Positions 26,903 through 35,993 are shown, counted from the first letter of the stretch. The stretch: 64,000 nt of DNA from Pokkaliibacter sp. MBI-7 (GCF_029846635.1 NZ_JARVTG010000002.1:1-64000); one strand, 5' to 3'. Translations and numbers: made by a program. The notes: generated by a model from the sequence alone, not told the origin.

Positions 26903-27286
26903 TCACGCGAGAATGGCGGCGGCTTTGTTGGCCAGGTAAAGCACCAGAATCACCAGTGCGCCCCCCATGCCTGCGACCAGACCCAGCTCACTGAGTTCAG
27001 CCTTCTGCATACGCCAGGCCTTGTAGGTTGCTATCGTATTGGAGCCCACCGACAGGAATGCCCAGGTGGCCAATCCCAGACCCACTACGATCAAAGCGTC
27101 ATAGAGATAGCCTTTGAATGTGGCCAGGTTGCCACCGTCGGCGCCTGTGGACGGCGCCTCCATTTTGGGGAGCCCCCCCGCCCAGGCGGGTGATGTGAGC
27201 AGAATACTGCCAAGGATCACATACGCCTGTAGCGTTGCCTTACCCATGCGTCCATACAGTGAACGTGCTAAACGAAACAACACCAT
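26903..27286 (-). CDS. Integrating conjugative element protein TIGR03745 (DUF2976)
   Basis: A 127-residue protein with a cleavable-type signal (AYVILGSILLTSPAWAGGLP) and two membrane segments (YDALIVVGLGLATWAFLS and the terminal GGALVILVLYLANKAAA). Small two-helix proteins at this place in MPF-G operons are candidate pilins or pilin-like subunits. Family and order support the call; the pilin role is inference. Confidence 0.92.
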   Translation of the reverse strand: MVLFRLARSLYGRMGKATLQAYVILGSILLTSPAWAGGLPKMEAPSTGADGGNLATFKGYLYDALIVVGLGLATWAFLSVGSNTIATYKAWRMQKAELSELGLVAGMGGALVILVLYLANKAAAILA

Positions 27287-27325
27287 GTTTTACTCCCATT
27301 ACTTGTGAGCGCGGCTCCTGCCACC

Positions 27326-27568
27326 TCAACCGTTGTTTAAAAACCACACCAGGATCAGAAAGAGGGTCACAACGCGAAGCACCTGCCACTGAACCTTGTC
27401 CCAGCGTTTATCCCGATCCATCTCTGCAGTGCCTTTCCAGATCGTGATTAACACCCAGCAGGACCACAGCAGATAAAGAGTCAGAAAGCCGCCAACAAAG
27501 ACGAGGTAGCCATCTGCCGGGTTGCCACCGCCGGCCATCTTGTAGGCGGCCAGTTGCTTATCATCCAT
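27326..27568 (-). CDS. Integrating conjugative element protein, PFL_4701 family (TIGR03758, DUF3262)
   Basis: An 80-residue protein with two membrane helices (GYLVFVGGFLTLYLLWSCWV and VLRVVTLFLILVWFL) joined by a charged loop (EMDRDKRWDKVQW). The size and the FVGGFLTLYLLWSCW stretch match DUF3262. It is likely part of the inner-membrane pilus platform. It follows the RAQPRD gene after six bases. Confidence 0.92.
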   Translation of the reverse strand: MDDKQLAAYKMAGGGNPADGYLVFVGGFLTLYLLWSCWVLITIWKGTAEMDRDKRWDKVQWQVLRVVTLFLILVWFLNNG

Positions 27569-27574
27569 GACGAT

Positions 27575-27961
27575 CTACTCCTGCTTGCAGCGCTGATCCA
27601 CCTGATAGGCACCGCTCAGCTGCGAAGCATCACGAGGCTGCGCCCGTGAGGGAGACAGGTATTGGCTGATGCCTCTCGACATCCGCGCCAAGTCAGCCTT
27701 CGCCTGGTCATAGTTGAAGGCGTATCGATCCCCTGCGCGGGAGCGCTGTGCGACTTCAGAGCGGTCCAGAATCATCTGGATCGAGTCCAGCTGCTTCAGG
27801 ACCAGACTCAACTCCTCCTGTTCAGCAGAGGACGCCGCCGACACCGACAGCGATGTCAGCGCCATTCCCATACCGAGACCACACAACAACGAGCGGCATA
27901 ACCCTGGCTGGGGTGGCCAGCGTGAAAGGCGTAAACGAAAGGTCAGTTTCATCAGCAACAC
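27575..27961 (-). CDS. RAQPRD-family integrative conjugative element protein (TIGR01690)
   Basis: A 128-residue secreted protein named for its motif, which is visible near the C-terminus as SPSRAQPRDASQL. A signal sequence (CGLGMGMALTSLSVSA) precedes a helical mature part (EEELSLVLKQLDSIQMILDRSE-like pattern). It heads the run of core genes transcribed toward VirB4. Another start at 27952 is possible. Role in transfer unknown. Confidence 0.93.
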   Translation of the reverse strand: MLLMKLTFRLRLSRWPPQPGLCRSLLCGLGMGMALTSLSVSAASSAEQEELSLVLKQLDSIQMILDRSEVAQRSRAGDRYAFNYDQAKADLARMSRGISQYLSPSRAQPRDASQLSGAYQVDQRCKQE

Positions 27962-28147
27962 CTGTTTAGGTTGGAAAGGTGTATAGATTGACAGTGGTAG
28001 GGAGATACAAGCAGCAACAAACCCTCACTAGACCGTGGAGGGTTGGGGGATTCACTCACAGCAGGCCATGACCTGCCTGAACTTGCCCTATGACAAAAGC
28101 AGCCTATGGTTCAAAGAACCGCGATATAAACAATGAGAGAGGTCGTG

Positions 28148-28525
28148 ATGGAAAATCTGTCGAAGGACGTGGCGCAGTCAATGGCGAAGCTATCGGCCCA
28201 GATCGAAGAGTTGATTCAAGCGACGCATCATCTTGCTGATGCCGTAGCCGATACCCGTAACAAGTATTACGAGCTGGAGAACCATGTGGCGATCTCTGAC
28301 TCTCTTGTGGCTTTGATCGTCATGAATCACCCGGCACCTGACCTGCTTCACCAGGAGTGGAACCGGTTTATTGCTCATTCTGTGGCTGAACTGGCCACTG
28401 CGCAGGCCAGGCTGCGTCAGGTCGATGATGTCTTTGCGGAGCAGCTCTCTGTTAACCGCAAGAAAGTGATCAGCAACTGGACGCAGATACTGAAGACGGC
28501 CTCCGAAAACAGGCAGCGTGATTAA
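28148..28525 (+). CDS. Unknown helical protein, divergent from the core operon
   Basis: ATG 28148 (MENLSKDVAQSMAKL) with GAGAGG upstream gives 125 residues, almost all helical, with coiled-coil-like heptads (SAQIEELIQATHHLADAVAD; ATAQARLRQVDDVFAEQL). No membrane segment. It is the only plus-strand gene inside the secretion core and sits between its two minus-strand blocks, divergent from the RAQPRD gene. A regulatory or accessory role is possible, but nothing in the sequence proves it. Confidence 0.6.
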   Translation: MENLSKDVAQSMAKLSAQIEELIQATHHLADAVADTRNKYYELENHVAISDSLVALIVMNHPAPDLLHQEWNRFIAHSVAELATAQARLRQVDDVFAEQLSVNRKKVISNWTQILKTASENRQRD

Positions 28526-28534
28526 TGCGAGAGA

Positions 28535-28559
28535 ATAAAAAAAGCCTGGAAACCAGGCC
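28535..28559 (-). terminator. Hairpin with T-run, minus strand
   Basis: GCCTGG/CCAGGC with a three-base loop is followed on the minus strand by seven T. It lies about 180 bases beyond the better-placed terminator of the traD block. Confidence 0.6.
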
Positions 28560-28643
28560 GAGGTATGAGCGCATGTGAAAAGGTATCAAGCCATGAAGCA
28601 ATGCAACCCCCAACACCATCGGGGCCGGGGGCATCTGCTTTAT

Positions 28644-28672
28644 GGGGTGCCAGGACCGTCCTGGCAGCCCCC
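28644..28672. other. Long perfect-type hairpin between two terminators
   Basis: GGGGTGCCAGGA and TCCTGGCAGCCCC pair over about 12 bases around a three-base loop (one T-A/A offset tolerated). It has no T-run. With the terminators at 28535 and 28732 it makes a chain of three hairpins in a 300-base gene-free gap. Confidence 0.5.
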
Positions 28673-28731
28673 ACCGTAGCGCGTAGCCCAGGTGGCGACA
28701 AGCTGTCCATCGGGCAACATGATCGTCCTAC

Positions 28732-28771
28732 CAAAAAGCACAGGGCCGGGTGTGGCCACCCAGCCCTGTGT
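28732..28771 (-). terminator. Terminator of the traD block
   Basis: On the minus strand CACAGGGC/GCCCTGTG encloses a second stem (GGGTG/CACCC) and is followed by TTTTT. It lies 60 bases after the end of the TIGR03747 gene. Confidence 0.75.
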
Positions 28772-28833
28772 TCAGTTATGCCACCGTCATTTCCCGGATG
28801 CCTGCCGGCAGCACAACTAAACTCAAAAATCGG

Positions 28834-29577
28834 TTAAAAATACTTTTTGAACTGGCCGACCGTCAGCGACACGATCAACCCAAACAGCGCAGAGCAGGGC
28901 AACAGTACAACATTCGGATGCACCGAAAACGGCAGCGACAGATAAACGATCCACACCAGCACAAACGACGGTACCACCCAGCGTTTGATGTGGTGGTACC
29001 AGAACGAGCTCTCCAGCCCGGCGCCAAAACGCCTCAGATCCCGTCGCACCAGACCATCAACAAAACCCACCAGTCCCGCCAGGAGGAACATCGGCATACT
29101 CAGCAGCAGAATCATCACGCGCGTGATGAACGTTAAGCTGGTGTACATGGCAGCCAGCAGATAGTCCTCCAGCACCCGAAATAGCAGCAGGCTGTAGCGC
29201 TGCACATGACCGGCCTCCGCTGGGATCGGCTGTCTGGCCTGCTCGGCAAAGGCCATAAATCCGGTCTTCACAAACGCCCACTCATACACGTTCTGCACAA
29301 CGCCACTGGCCAGCACCACCGGCTGGCTATGCAGCAGGGAGTGACGAAACCCTGAGCTGAAATACCCCATCTCCTGTTCCATCATCTGCTGAGCATGGGT
29401 ATAGCCCTGTTCCGGGTAGAAGAACGCGATGCCGATCCACTCCATCACCAGGCTGAAAAACAGCGACAGCATCAGCACACCCAACGCCCTGATTGGCAAC
29501 TCAAACACGCGACCAAAGAAGCCGATCCGTCGCTGCTGCTGACGTTCCGCCTGATCAACCGGTTCTGCACGGGCCAT
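28834..29577 (-). CDS. Integrating conjugative element membrane protein, PFL_4697 family (TIGR03747)
   Basis: A 247-residue protein with about four to five membrane segments. The family patterns ELPIRALGVLMLSLFFSLVMEW and TRVMILLLSMPMFLLAGLVGFVDGLVRRDLRRFGAG are present. It always accompanies TraD in MPF-G elements, with its start coupled to the traD stop (here they share a base region at 29577). It probably works with the coupling protein at the inner membrane. Confidence 0.93.
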   Translation of the reverse strand: MARAEPVDQAERQQQRRIGFFGRVFELPIRALGVLMLSLFFSLVMEWIGIAFFYPEQGYTHAQQMMEQEMGYFSSGFRHSLLHSQPVVLASGVVQNVYEWAFVKTGFMAFAEQARQPIPAEAGHVQRYSLLLFRVLEDYLLAAMYTSLTFITRVMILLLSMPMFLLAGLVGFVDGLVRRDLRRFGAGLESSFWYHHIKRWVVPSFVLVWIVYLSLPFSVHPNVVLLPCSALFGLIVSLTVGQFKKYF

Positions 29578-31805
29578 TAGTTGTCACCTCCCATCTGCTG
29601 TGCCGACTGCTCCAGCCCCTGCATATGCAGCTCATCCCAGGGCTCATGGTCCTCCGCTTCATGCCCGACCTGTTGGTGACTGTCCAGCCAGCCCTGCAGT
29701 TCGGCAGGCAGGGTGTTCAGCTGCATGCCGCCACTGGCCTGCCACCATCCCTCCCCAGTGTGGTATTCCTCTCGCATACGAGCTGCCAGATCCGCAATGG
29801 ATTTGGGTACCAGCGCCTCGTCGGAGGCATCACGCCCCGGCAGCGGCATGCGGATTTTCCACAGCTGTCCGCCTTCCAGCAGGGCAAACGACTGCCCTTT
29901 TGGCAGATTAATGATGGCGTTGGGCTCAATCATCGGCACACTCGTCGTACTGATGGCATCGTGCGTGGCACTGGTGAAGTCGATATCGTCGTTCGGGTTG
30001 GAGTTATCGTTGGAACGCGACGTGAGCGTCTTGGCTTTCACCGAGACTTTCGCCAGCTGACTGGTGAGCAGCTCAGCCGTAGCCGTCTCCCTCACCCTCA
30101 GCATGATCAAATTGTTGAAGTTACCCACGACCTGGCCCGCCTTAGCGGTAGATCCCATTTTCACCGTGATGTCCGATACCGTCTGGGTGTACGCCGTGAC
30201 CTGGATGCCTGCACCGCCTCCCTTGTTGATCAGCGGCACAAACTCATCACCCATCAACTCGTTGACCTCATCAGCATGGAGGTTAATCACGGCGCTGCTG
30301 CGCGTAGCTTTGGCATCGGCTGGCAGTGCAGGCAGACCGTCATCGATCCCGAATTTGTAGATATGGCCGGCGACTGATACCAGGTCGGCGAACATGGAGT
30401 TACCGACTGCGGCAGCGATCTCCGGGTCCGACAAGGCATCGAGACCGACATAGACAATGCCTCGTTTGCGGATAATCTGCTGCCAGTCGAAGATCGGGCG
30501 CGGGTCGCTCAGGTCAAGATAGTTGGGGGCCAACAGTTGCGCGATCTTGCCGCTGGTGAGCTTTTCAAGCAGCGGCAGCAACGATGCTACGATCTTGTCG
30601 AAATAGGTCTTGTCGTAGCGCACGGCTGACTTCAGGCCATCCATGACAGGATCATAAATGCGCTTCATGGTCAGGAACTGTTCGAGCGCAATGACGCGTT
30701 TCTCTCTCCCCTGCATATGGCGTGGCGTATTTTTTTCGTTAATGCGGCCTTCCATATCCGCGATGGTTTTGAAGGCCTCGGGGTCATCCCGGAAATACCA
30801 GGTGGCGTAATCAAGAAACAGGGCATCGATGTTGACGACGTGCTGACTGATTTGCAGGTAGTCGGGTCGCCGCCCCAGCGCCACCAGGGCCCGTGCGATG
30901 ATATTGATGAAGCGCCAGGCAAATTCGCGAAATGCGGCGCTATTGCCCTCCCCCGACAGCTGCCCGGAGATACGGCTGGCCACCTCCGAGATACGCCCGA
31001 AACGTCCCACGGCGTTATAGCGGGCTGAGATTTCTGGCCAGCCGAGGTGAAACACATAAAACGAATCCTCACGACCCGCCCGTCGAGCCTCGGCCCACAT
31101 GCGCAGCAGCATGTCAGCGTCGCCTTTAGGGTCAAAGAAAATGGTGGTTTCCCCGCGACGGATATCCTGGGTCACCATCAACTCAGCCAGTCGGGTTTTA
31201 CCGACGCGGGTGGTGCCGAGTACCAGGGTATGACCGACGCGCTCACGGAGCGGCAACAGCACCTCATGTTCATCCGGCTCCACCGCGTGATAAAGCGGAC
31301 TGCCACCCACCGGCGGCAAGGGACGTACCGGATTGATCACATGATCCCAGCTTAGGAGACGCACAATAGAGCGGGCGATCAGGCGGTCGGAGTCGCCCAG
31401 GCGCGCCTCCAGACGTCGCGCTTTTTCCCATACTGCGGGCTGTTCGACGTACTTGCGCACCTCTGGCTCCAACGCACTGTGCAGCCGTTGGGTATGACGC
31501 TGATCCCAGCGAAAGCCCATGCCCAAATACAGCCCACTACGACTGGTCGGAATCTGAGTGCTCGTCATTTCAAACGTGGGCAGGCGACGCATATTACGGC
31601 GGTAGCGCAGTACCACCGACGCCTCATTCCAGCGCACCCAGGCAAGAACACCAAAGCCGCACGCCACCCCGTAGCCTACCGACGGCGTGAGAGCCAGCGA
31701 CCAGGGCGCGGTGGCAGACACAAAGGCCGCAGATACGGCCACTGCCACGGTATTAAGCTCCACTGCCGGGCGCAGCAACGACTCAATAACATGCTTGTCG
31801 GTCAC
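29577..31805 (-). CDS. traD: Conjugative coupling factor TraD (VirD4-like, TIGR03743)
   Basis: A 742-residue type IV coupling protein. An N-terminal membrane region (about residues 17-55) precedes the ATPase domain. Walker A reads LVLGTTRVGKTRLAEL (about residue 195), then TTIFFDPKGDAD; the second nucleotide-binding block is around GIVYVGLDALSDPEIAAAVG. It would bring the relaxase-DNA complex to the secretion channel. Length is normal. Its start overlaps the stop of the upstream gene by four bases. Confidence 0.96.
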   Translation of the reverse strand: MTDKHVIESLLRPAVELNTVAVAVSAAFVSATAPWSLALTPSVGYGVACGFGVLAWVRWNEASVVLRYRRNMRRLPTFEMTSTQIPTSRSGLYLGMGFRWDQRHTQRLHSALEPEVRKYVEQPAVWEKARRLEARLGDSDRLIARSIVRLLSWDHVINPVRPLPPVGGSPLYHAVEPDEHEVLLPLRERVGHTLVLGTTRVGKTRLAELMVTQDIRRGETTIFFDPKGDADMLLRMWAEARRAGREDSFYVFHLGWPEISARYNAVGRFGRISEVASRISGQLSGEGNSAAFREFAWRFINIIARALVALGRRPDYLQISQHVVNIDALFLDYATWYFRDDPEAFKTIADMEGRINEKNTPRHMQGREKRVIALEQFLTMKRIYDPVMDGLKSAVRYDKTYFDKIVASLLPLLEKLTSGKIAQLLAPNYLDLSDPRPIFDWQQIIRKRGIVYVGLDALSDPEIAAAVGNSMFADLVSVAGHIYKFGIDDGLPALPADAKATRSSAVINLHADEVNELMGDEFVPLINKGGGAGIQVTAYTQTVSDITVKMGSTAKAGQVVGNFNNLIMLRVRETATAELLTSQLAKVSVKAKTLTSRSNDNSNPNDDIDFTSATHDAISTTSVPMIEPNAIINLPKGQSFALLEGGQLWKIRMPLPGRDASDEALVPKSIADLAARMREEYHTGEGWWQASGGMQLNTLPAELQGWLDSHQQVGHEAEDHEPWDELHMQGLEQSAQQMGGDN

Positions 31806-32421
31806 GCCTCTGCTCCCTCGTCAGCCAACAATGCCTGTGCTGCCGTCAGTAACAGACACACCCGCTCGGCACTGAACCCCAGCAGCCGTATCAGCGCTGC
31901 ACAGAGCCCATCATCTATCCGCAGTTGCCGTTCCCGAACCAGCTGCACGATGGCGATCATACGATCCATACGAGCATCCCGTCCGGCCCACTCACGGGGA
32001 ATGGCAGAGCGGTGCAGCTGTGCCTGCCGGTCGGACACCAGCATCCAGGTGAGGGGCTGCATCCCAGGTAGTGCGCGGTATATCGTTCACACAGGGCAAA
32101 CAACCCTGAGCGATCACACATCACCGCCTGCAGATCCGTATTGCTCATTGATTCGCCCAGTACCCCCCGTGCCCGGCGCACCAGCGGAATCAACGCCCTG
32201 GACGCATCTTCCACCACCTGTGCGGCCACCCCGGATGCGCAGCGCGACAGATCCGGGTGCATGCTCAGCCGGGCCCAGGCCTGGCTGAACGCCAGCCCCT
32301 CTTCGGCCATGCCGGCAGGATCCGCATGCAGTGACGTGGGGCGGGGAGGGCGATCCTCATCCAGCGCCTGCCGCAGGGCCAGCTCAGCCAGACGGCTCTT
32401 GCCTACACGAGTCGTTAACAT
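31802..32421 (-). pseudogene. TraD-adjacent protein with P-loop-like start, one frameshift
   Basis: ATG 32421 opens MLTTRVGKSRLAELALRQ, nearly the same as the TraD Walker A region (GTTRVGKTRLAEL) but without the leading glycine. It continues with helical sequence (VVEDASRALIPLVRRARG). At about 32060 the frame breaks. The next frame gives MQPLTWMLVSDRQAQLHRS and a leucine-rich end (LLGFSAERVCLLLTAAQALL) overlapping the traD start. The repaired length is about 206 residues. It may be a diverged accessory subunit of TraD or a partial duplication. Known only by position beside traD. Confidence 0.6.
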
Positions 32422-32432
32422 CTTGCGTCCTC

Positions 32433-32993
32433 TTATTGCTCGATGGCCGTGGCCGTGATCAGTACCGGATAGCCAGACAGCTGAAGACGCGAGCCCATAT
32501 CATCGGCGGACTCTGGCAGCAACTGCACACCGGGTACCATGCGCTGCAGCTCCGCCAGTTGTGCCGGTGTTTGCACGTTCACGACCACGCCGGTGGCCCG
32601 CATCTGCTGCAACTGTCCACCGCGCACCTTCAACCACTGCAGACTCAGGTTGTCGTAGCCGACCAGAAACAACGGCGTCATCCCCGGCAGGCTCACGGCA
32701 CGCCGTGCCACGCGCCTGGGCTGCAGCTGGCTGGTCACCGGCAGCATGTCGGCAATACTCACCTGATGGGGCAGACCTGCCGCTGCCAGAGGCGGGCGTA
32801 CCGGCGCGGGTTCTCCAGCGATCTCCGGGTCCGACACGTTATTGATTGGTGAGTAATACGGCTGTGCTGGCACACCACCGTGATCCGCCACAACTTCCAG
32901 CGCCATGGCCTGACTCATCGCCACGGCCAACAAGCCCCCGACCACCCACCGCATCGCTTGCATACCTTGCATCACCCCCTCCTTATTCATCAC
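32433..32993 (-). CDS. Integrating conjugative element protein, PFL_4695 family (TIGR03765)
   Basis: A 186-residue exported protein with signal WVVGGLLAVAMSQAMA. The mature part begins LEVVADHGGVPAQPYYSPIN, a hallmark of the family, and ends with a thioredoxin-like-sized domain holding MTPLFLVGYDNLSLQWL and GYPVLITATAIEQ. It overlaps the transglycosylase gene by four bases. Role in pilus biogenesis unknown. Confidence 0.93.
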   Translation of the reverse strand: MMNKEGVMQGMQAMRWVVGGLLAVAMSQAMALEVVADHGGVPAQPYYSPINNVSDPEIAGEPAPVRPPLAAAGLPHQVSIADMLPVTSQLQPRRVARRAVSLPGMTPLFLVGYDNLSLQWLKVRGGQLQQMRATGVVVNVQTPAQLAELQRMVPGVQLLPESADDMGSRLQLSGYPVLITATAIEQ

Positions 32994-33580
32994 ACCTGTA
33001 ATCCCAACTTGCGCAAAAACCGTCTGACGGTTGCCCGGTACTTCGCCGCAGGCTCACCGCCTGCAGGCCGGTGATACCGACCTGCAGCCCAGATCCAGTC
33101 GTCCACCGGGTTTCCCTGGCTGCCCTTGCTGGCCTCAAACTGCTCACGCAGGATCTGCGCGGCTGTACGCAGATTCAGCATTGGATCAAGTCCCGCACAG
33201 GGCGATGAAAAACGATGACCGTTGGCACCGATATTCACCTGTGCAATGCCGACATCGATGTTGCCCGGACGGTGACTCGCCAGTGCCTCCTGCAGGGCGC
33301 TGCAAGCCTCAGCACGGGAGTGATAACGAAACCCTTTACCCGCGACATTCAGTGTCCATGGCCACGGACTGAAGCTGCCATCCACCAAACCGGCATTGCT
33401 CTCGGTTTGCGTCAGGGCGTACAGCAGCACATCGGGAACGGCTGCCTCCTGGGCCACCATCTGAAACGATGGCGGAGGCACAAAACGGGCAGCTGTCGCC
33501 ACGCCAGGCAACAGTGAAATTCCCCAGAGCAGGAGAGCGGCCGTCACAGTGACCGGCCTCATTCGTGCACGATTCGCCAC
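32990..33580 (-). CDS. Lytic transglycosylase (SLT domain) of the conjugative system
   Basis: A 196-residue secreted protein. The signal peptide ALLLWGISLLPGVATA is followed by a goose-lysozyme-like SLT domain with the catalytic glutamate in LYALTQTESNAG, then IDVGIAQVNIGANGHRF and a C-terminal DDWIWAAGRYHRPAGG. It cuts peptidoglycan so the secretion apparatus can cross the cell wall. The N-terminus overlaps the next upstream gene by 22 bases. Confidence 0.94.
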   Translation of the reverse strand: MANRARMRPVTVTAALLLWGISLLPGVATAARFVPPPSFQMVAQEAAVPDVLLYALTQTESNAGLVDGSFSPWPWTLNVAGKGFRYHSRAEACSALQEALASHRPGNIDVGIAQVNIGANGHRFSSPCAGLDPMLNLRTAAQILREQFEASKGSQGNPVDDWIWAAGRYHRPAGGEPAAKYRATVRRFLRKLGLQV

Positions 33581-34341
33581 TCACCGGCGACCTGTTGCAT
33601 AAGACCGGGCAAATCACCGGCATGAGCAGCTCCGGCCATGGATGCCCAGGTGCCGTTATCATGGTTGAGGGTGATCTGCTTTGACTTGACGGCGGCGGGG
33701 CTGATCCCCCGTGCCAGTGCCCACAACTGAATGGTTCGGTCGTTACCCTCACTGCCGACCAGATAGATGTCGATCGTGCGGTTCTGGCTCAGCAGCTTTT
33801 TCAGCTCACGATCACAGAGCACGCAGTTATCACGCACAAATAATGAGACTCGTCCGGCGCTCATCACCCCCACCGATGGCACCGCAGGCTGACCAAAAGG
33901 CGACGCTGAAGAAGCAGGTGACGAACTGGCCAGCCCCATGATGGGCTGCGTGGTGGGGAGTAGCCGTGCCCAGGCCGCATCAACCGCTTTCTGGAAGGCG
34001 AGTTCTTTCTCCACCCGCGCCGCCTCGGCTTTGACAAACAGCTCGGCGAAACGCCGTCTCTCTGCGTCTGTCTTAGCGGTGACCCCAAGGGTGGTAATCG
34101 GGTCCAGCCCCGGCGACCAGATCCCCCGCTGACCGGCCATGGCCTGCTGATATTGCGTCCACTCACCGGCGCTCAGCCCCCATTCTGCGGCAGTCGCAGA
34201 GGAATCGACGGCTTGTGATTGCGCCCCCTGAGACTGGGTCATCTGTGACGTTTCCGCGCGAGAGGTACCCACAGAACCTGCCAGACACTGATCCACAACC
34301 GACAGCGACACTCCCATTACCAGCCACTTTAGCGGCGTCAT
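33559..34341 (-). CDS. Integrating conjugative element protein, PFL_4693 family (TIGR03759)
   Basis: A 260-residue exported protein with an N-terminal signal (LKWLVMGVSLSVVDQCLAG). The family stretch is EWGLSAGEWTQYQQAMAGQRGIWSPGLDPITTLG-like (only short parts quoted elsewhere match), then RVSLFVRDNCVLCDREL with a CXXC pair, as in thioredoxin-like folds. It may help disulfide handling of transfer proteins. The start overlaps the upstream gene by four bases. Confidence 0.92.
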   Translation of the reverse strand: MTPLKWLVMGVSLSVVDQCLAGSVGTSRAETSQMTQSQGAQSQAVDSSATAAEWGLSAGEWTQYQQAMAGQRGIWSPGLDPITTLGVTAKTDAERRRFAELFVKAEAARVEKELAFQKAVDAAWARLLPTTQPIMGLASSSPASSASPFGQPAVPSVGVMSAGRVSLFVRDNCVLCDRELKKLLSQNRTIDIYLVGSEGNDRTIQLWALARGISPAAVKSKQITLNHDNGTWASMAGAAHAGDLPGLMQQVAGEWRIVHE

Positions 34342-35162
34342 AACGCCACCTCCTGGCTACGCCCGCTGACGTTAAATACAGCGCGTCCATCACCCAGTGA
34401 CTGCAATTTCCAGCCGGAATACACGCTCCCCACTTTCAGCAACACGACCTGCGATAACGATGAGGTCGCCGAGGGCGCGACAGCTAAAAAGGACTCGCCT
34501 CCCCGCACCTCAGCCCCCAGTACCACAAAGGGGGGTGTCAGGACCCGTGGCTTACTCGTGCGGGTCACCGGCTTTTTTGCAGAAGCCACCGTGGCCACCG
34601 TGACCTGCCGTGCCTGAACAGCGGCAGCGGCATTGGCCTCCACCTGAGCAGACTGCGCATCGAGACGGGCCGACATCACAGTGAGCGATGATTCCGCCAC
34701 TCCCAGACGGTCACCGAGTGCGGCCAGCGCCTTGTGTAACTCCTCGGTCATGGCACTGCCGGCTCCCTGGCTGCGCTCCAGTTGATCGATTCGACTCGCC
34801 AGCCCGACCAGACCATTTGAGGTGGACGACAATGCCGTCAATTTCTGTTCCAGACCCGTGGTATAGCTGCGAAGCTCATTCAACTCCTTCTCCACCGCCT
34901 GGGCCTGAGCATTAATTACCGCTGATTGTTGCCGGTCGCTCGAACCCAGTTGCAGGTTCTGGTAGATGCCAAAACCTGATACCGCTAACGCCAGCACCCC
35001 CGAGAACAGCGCCAGTACGGCCAGGCCGTTACCGGAGCGCGATACAGCACGCCCACCACGATGGGATTCCGCCGCTATCGACGACTGATGAGGTGCCTGC
35101 TGAATAATGGGCTGGTTGTCATCGAGCACATCCAGTGCAGAGGGTTGATTATCCTGACTCAT
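34338..35162 (-). CDS. Conserved transfer-region inner-membrane protein with coiled coil
   Basis: Start at 35162 (MSQDNQPSALDVLDD) with GAGGAG upstream. One membrane segment (GLAVLALFSGVLALAVSGFG) anchors a periplasmic coiled coil (about residues 85-150) and a C-terminal strand-rich domain (PPFVVLGAEVRGGESFLAVAP). Proteins of this build occur between the PilL-like and PFL_4693 genes in MPF-G elements. I do not have a family name for it. Four-base overlap downstream. Confidence 0.7.
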   Translation of the reverse strand: MSQDNQPSALDVLDDNQPIIQQAPHQSSIAAESHRGGRAVSRSGNGLAVLALFSGVLALAVSGFGIYQNLQLGSSDRQQSAVINAQAQAVEKELNELRSYTTGLEQKLTALSSTSNGLVGLASRIDQLERSQGAGSAMTEELHKALAALGDRLGVAESSLTVMSARLDAQSAQVEANAAAAVQARQVTVATVASAKKPVTRTSKPRVLTPPFVVLGAEVRGGESFLAVAPSATSSLSQVVLLKVGSVYSGWKLQSLGDGRAVFNVSGRSQEVAL

Positions 35163-35173
35163 GGCCGTGCTCC

Positions 35174-35839
35174 TCACTGCTCACCGGACTGACGATGCGG
35201 ACGCACAGGAGAGGGCACCGAGGCGGCCCCCATCTCACCCACCGCGCCGGCTTCACTCACCTGACCCACCGTCACTGTCGCCAGCGCCGGCGCGCTGACA
35301 TCCACCACCTCTGCCGACGCGGCATAGCCTGGGCGTGGCACGTACTGCACCATGCGGTGCAATTCATCCACTTGCACCTGCCAGGCAGGACCTCCGAGCA
35401 CCTGCAGTGCATCCCGGAGTGTCATCGACTCAATGCGGTAAAGCGGAGCAGGCAGCTCCGCGGTATAGAGCGGGTCGGTCACGGAGGACGGCTCCGCCAG
35501 GGAGTAGCCCGACTTGGCCAGGACATAACGCACAGCATCGCCCAGTGTGGGCGACATCGAGGTGGGGATCTGGATGTCGACGATCTGCGCCATCAGATCA
35601 ATTTGCGCGGCGTTGGGACCGACCGACACCTGGGTATACCGGCCGTAGGTCACGGTACTGGGAGACGCACTCGGCGCCACACCCGGCACCTGACCTGCGT
35701 AGACATCAGGATTTATCAGGTAGGGGCTGACTGACGATACGGGTTCAGGGGTAGGTTTAGGTTGCTGCTGGGCGCAGCCAGCCAGTACGGCCAGCGCAAT
35801 AGCGATGATCGGATAGCGATAGCGGATAGGGGAGTGCAT
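35174..35839 (-). CDS. PilL-like lipoprotein of conjugative elements (TIGR03748)
   Basis: A 221-residue lipoprotein: signal YPIIAIALAVLAGC with lipobox LAGC, a proline-rich linker, then the TIGR03748 core (AQIDLMAQIVDIQIP; SMSPTLGDAVRYVLAKSGYSL; MTLRDALQVLGGPAWQVQVD). The core resembles the secretin N-terminal / TonB-short domain used in pilus systems. It is the first gene of the block that runs to traD. Confidence 0.93.
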   Translation of the reverse strand: MHSPIRYRYPIIAIALAVLAGCAQQQPKPTPEPVSSVSPYLINPDVYAGQVPGVAPSASPSTVTYGRYTQVSVGPNAAQIDLMAQIVDIQIPTSMSPTLGDAVRYVLAKSGYSLAEPSSVTDPLYTAELPAPLYRIESMTLRDALQVLGGPAWQVQVDELHRMVQYVPRPGYAASAEVVDVSAPALATVTVGQVSEAGAVGEMGAASVPSPVRPHRQSGEQ

Positions 35840-35946
35840 AGGAACCTCGCGACAACGTTGTGCGAGGCACAGTGCCGCAGGCGACTGAGCACGTCAGTAA
35901 ACAAACCTAACGTAGCAAGCGAGGGTTTATGGCCCCAAAAAACAAA

Positions 35947-35969
35947 ATGGGGCTCACGCGGAGCCCCAT
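35947..35969 (-). terminator. Terminator, minus strand
   Basis: ATGGGGCTC and GAGCCCCAT form a nine-base stem with a five-base loop, followed on the minus strand by TTGTTTTTT. It ends the gene at 35994-36887 before the secretion block starts. Confidence 0.85.
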
Positions 35970-35993
35970 TCGGTCAACAACATCAAAAAAGGA

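Noticed and set aside
29493..30377. A 294-codon plus-strand frame over traD
   Set aside because: It lies antisense to a firmly identified traD with normal motifs. The composition is that of a shadow frame.
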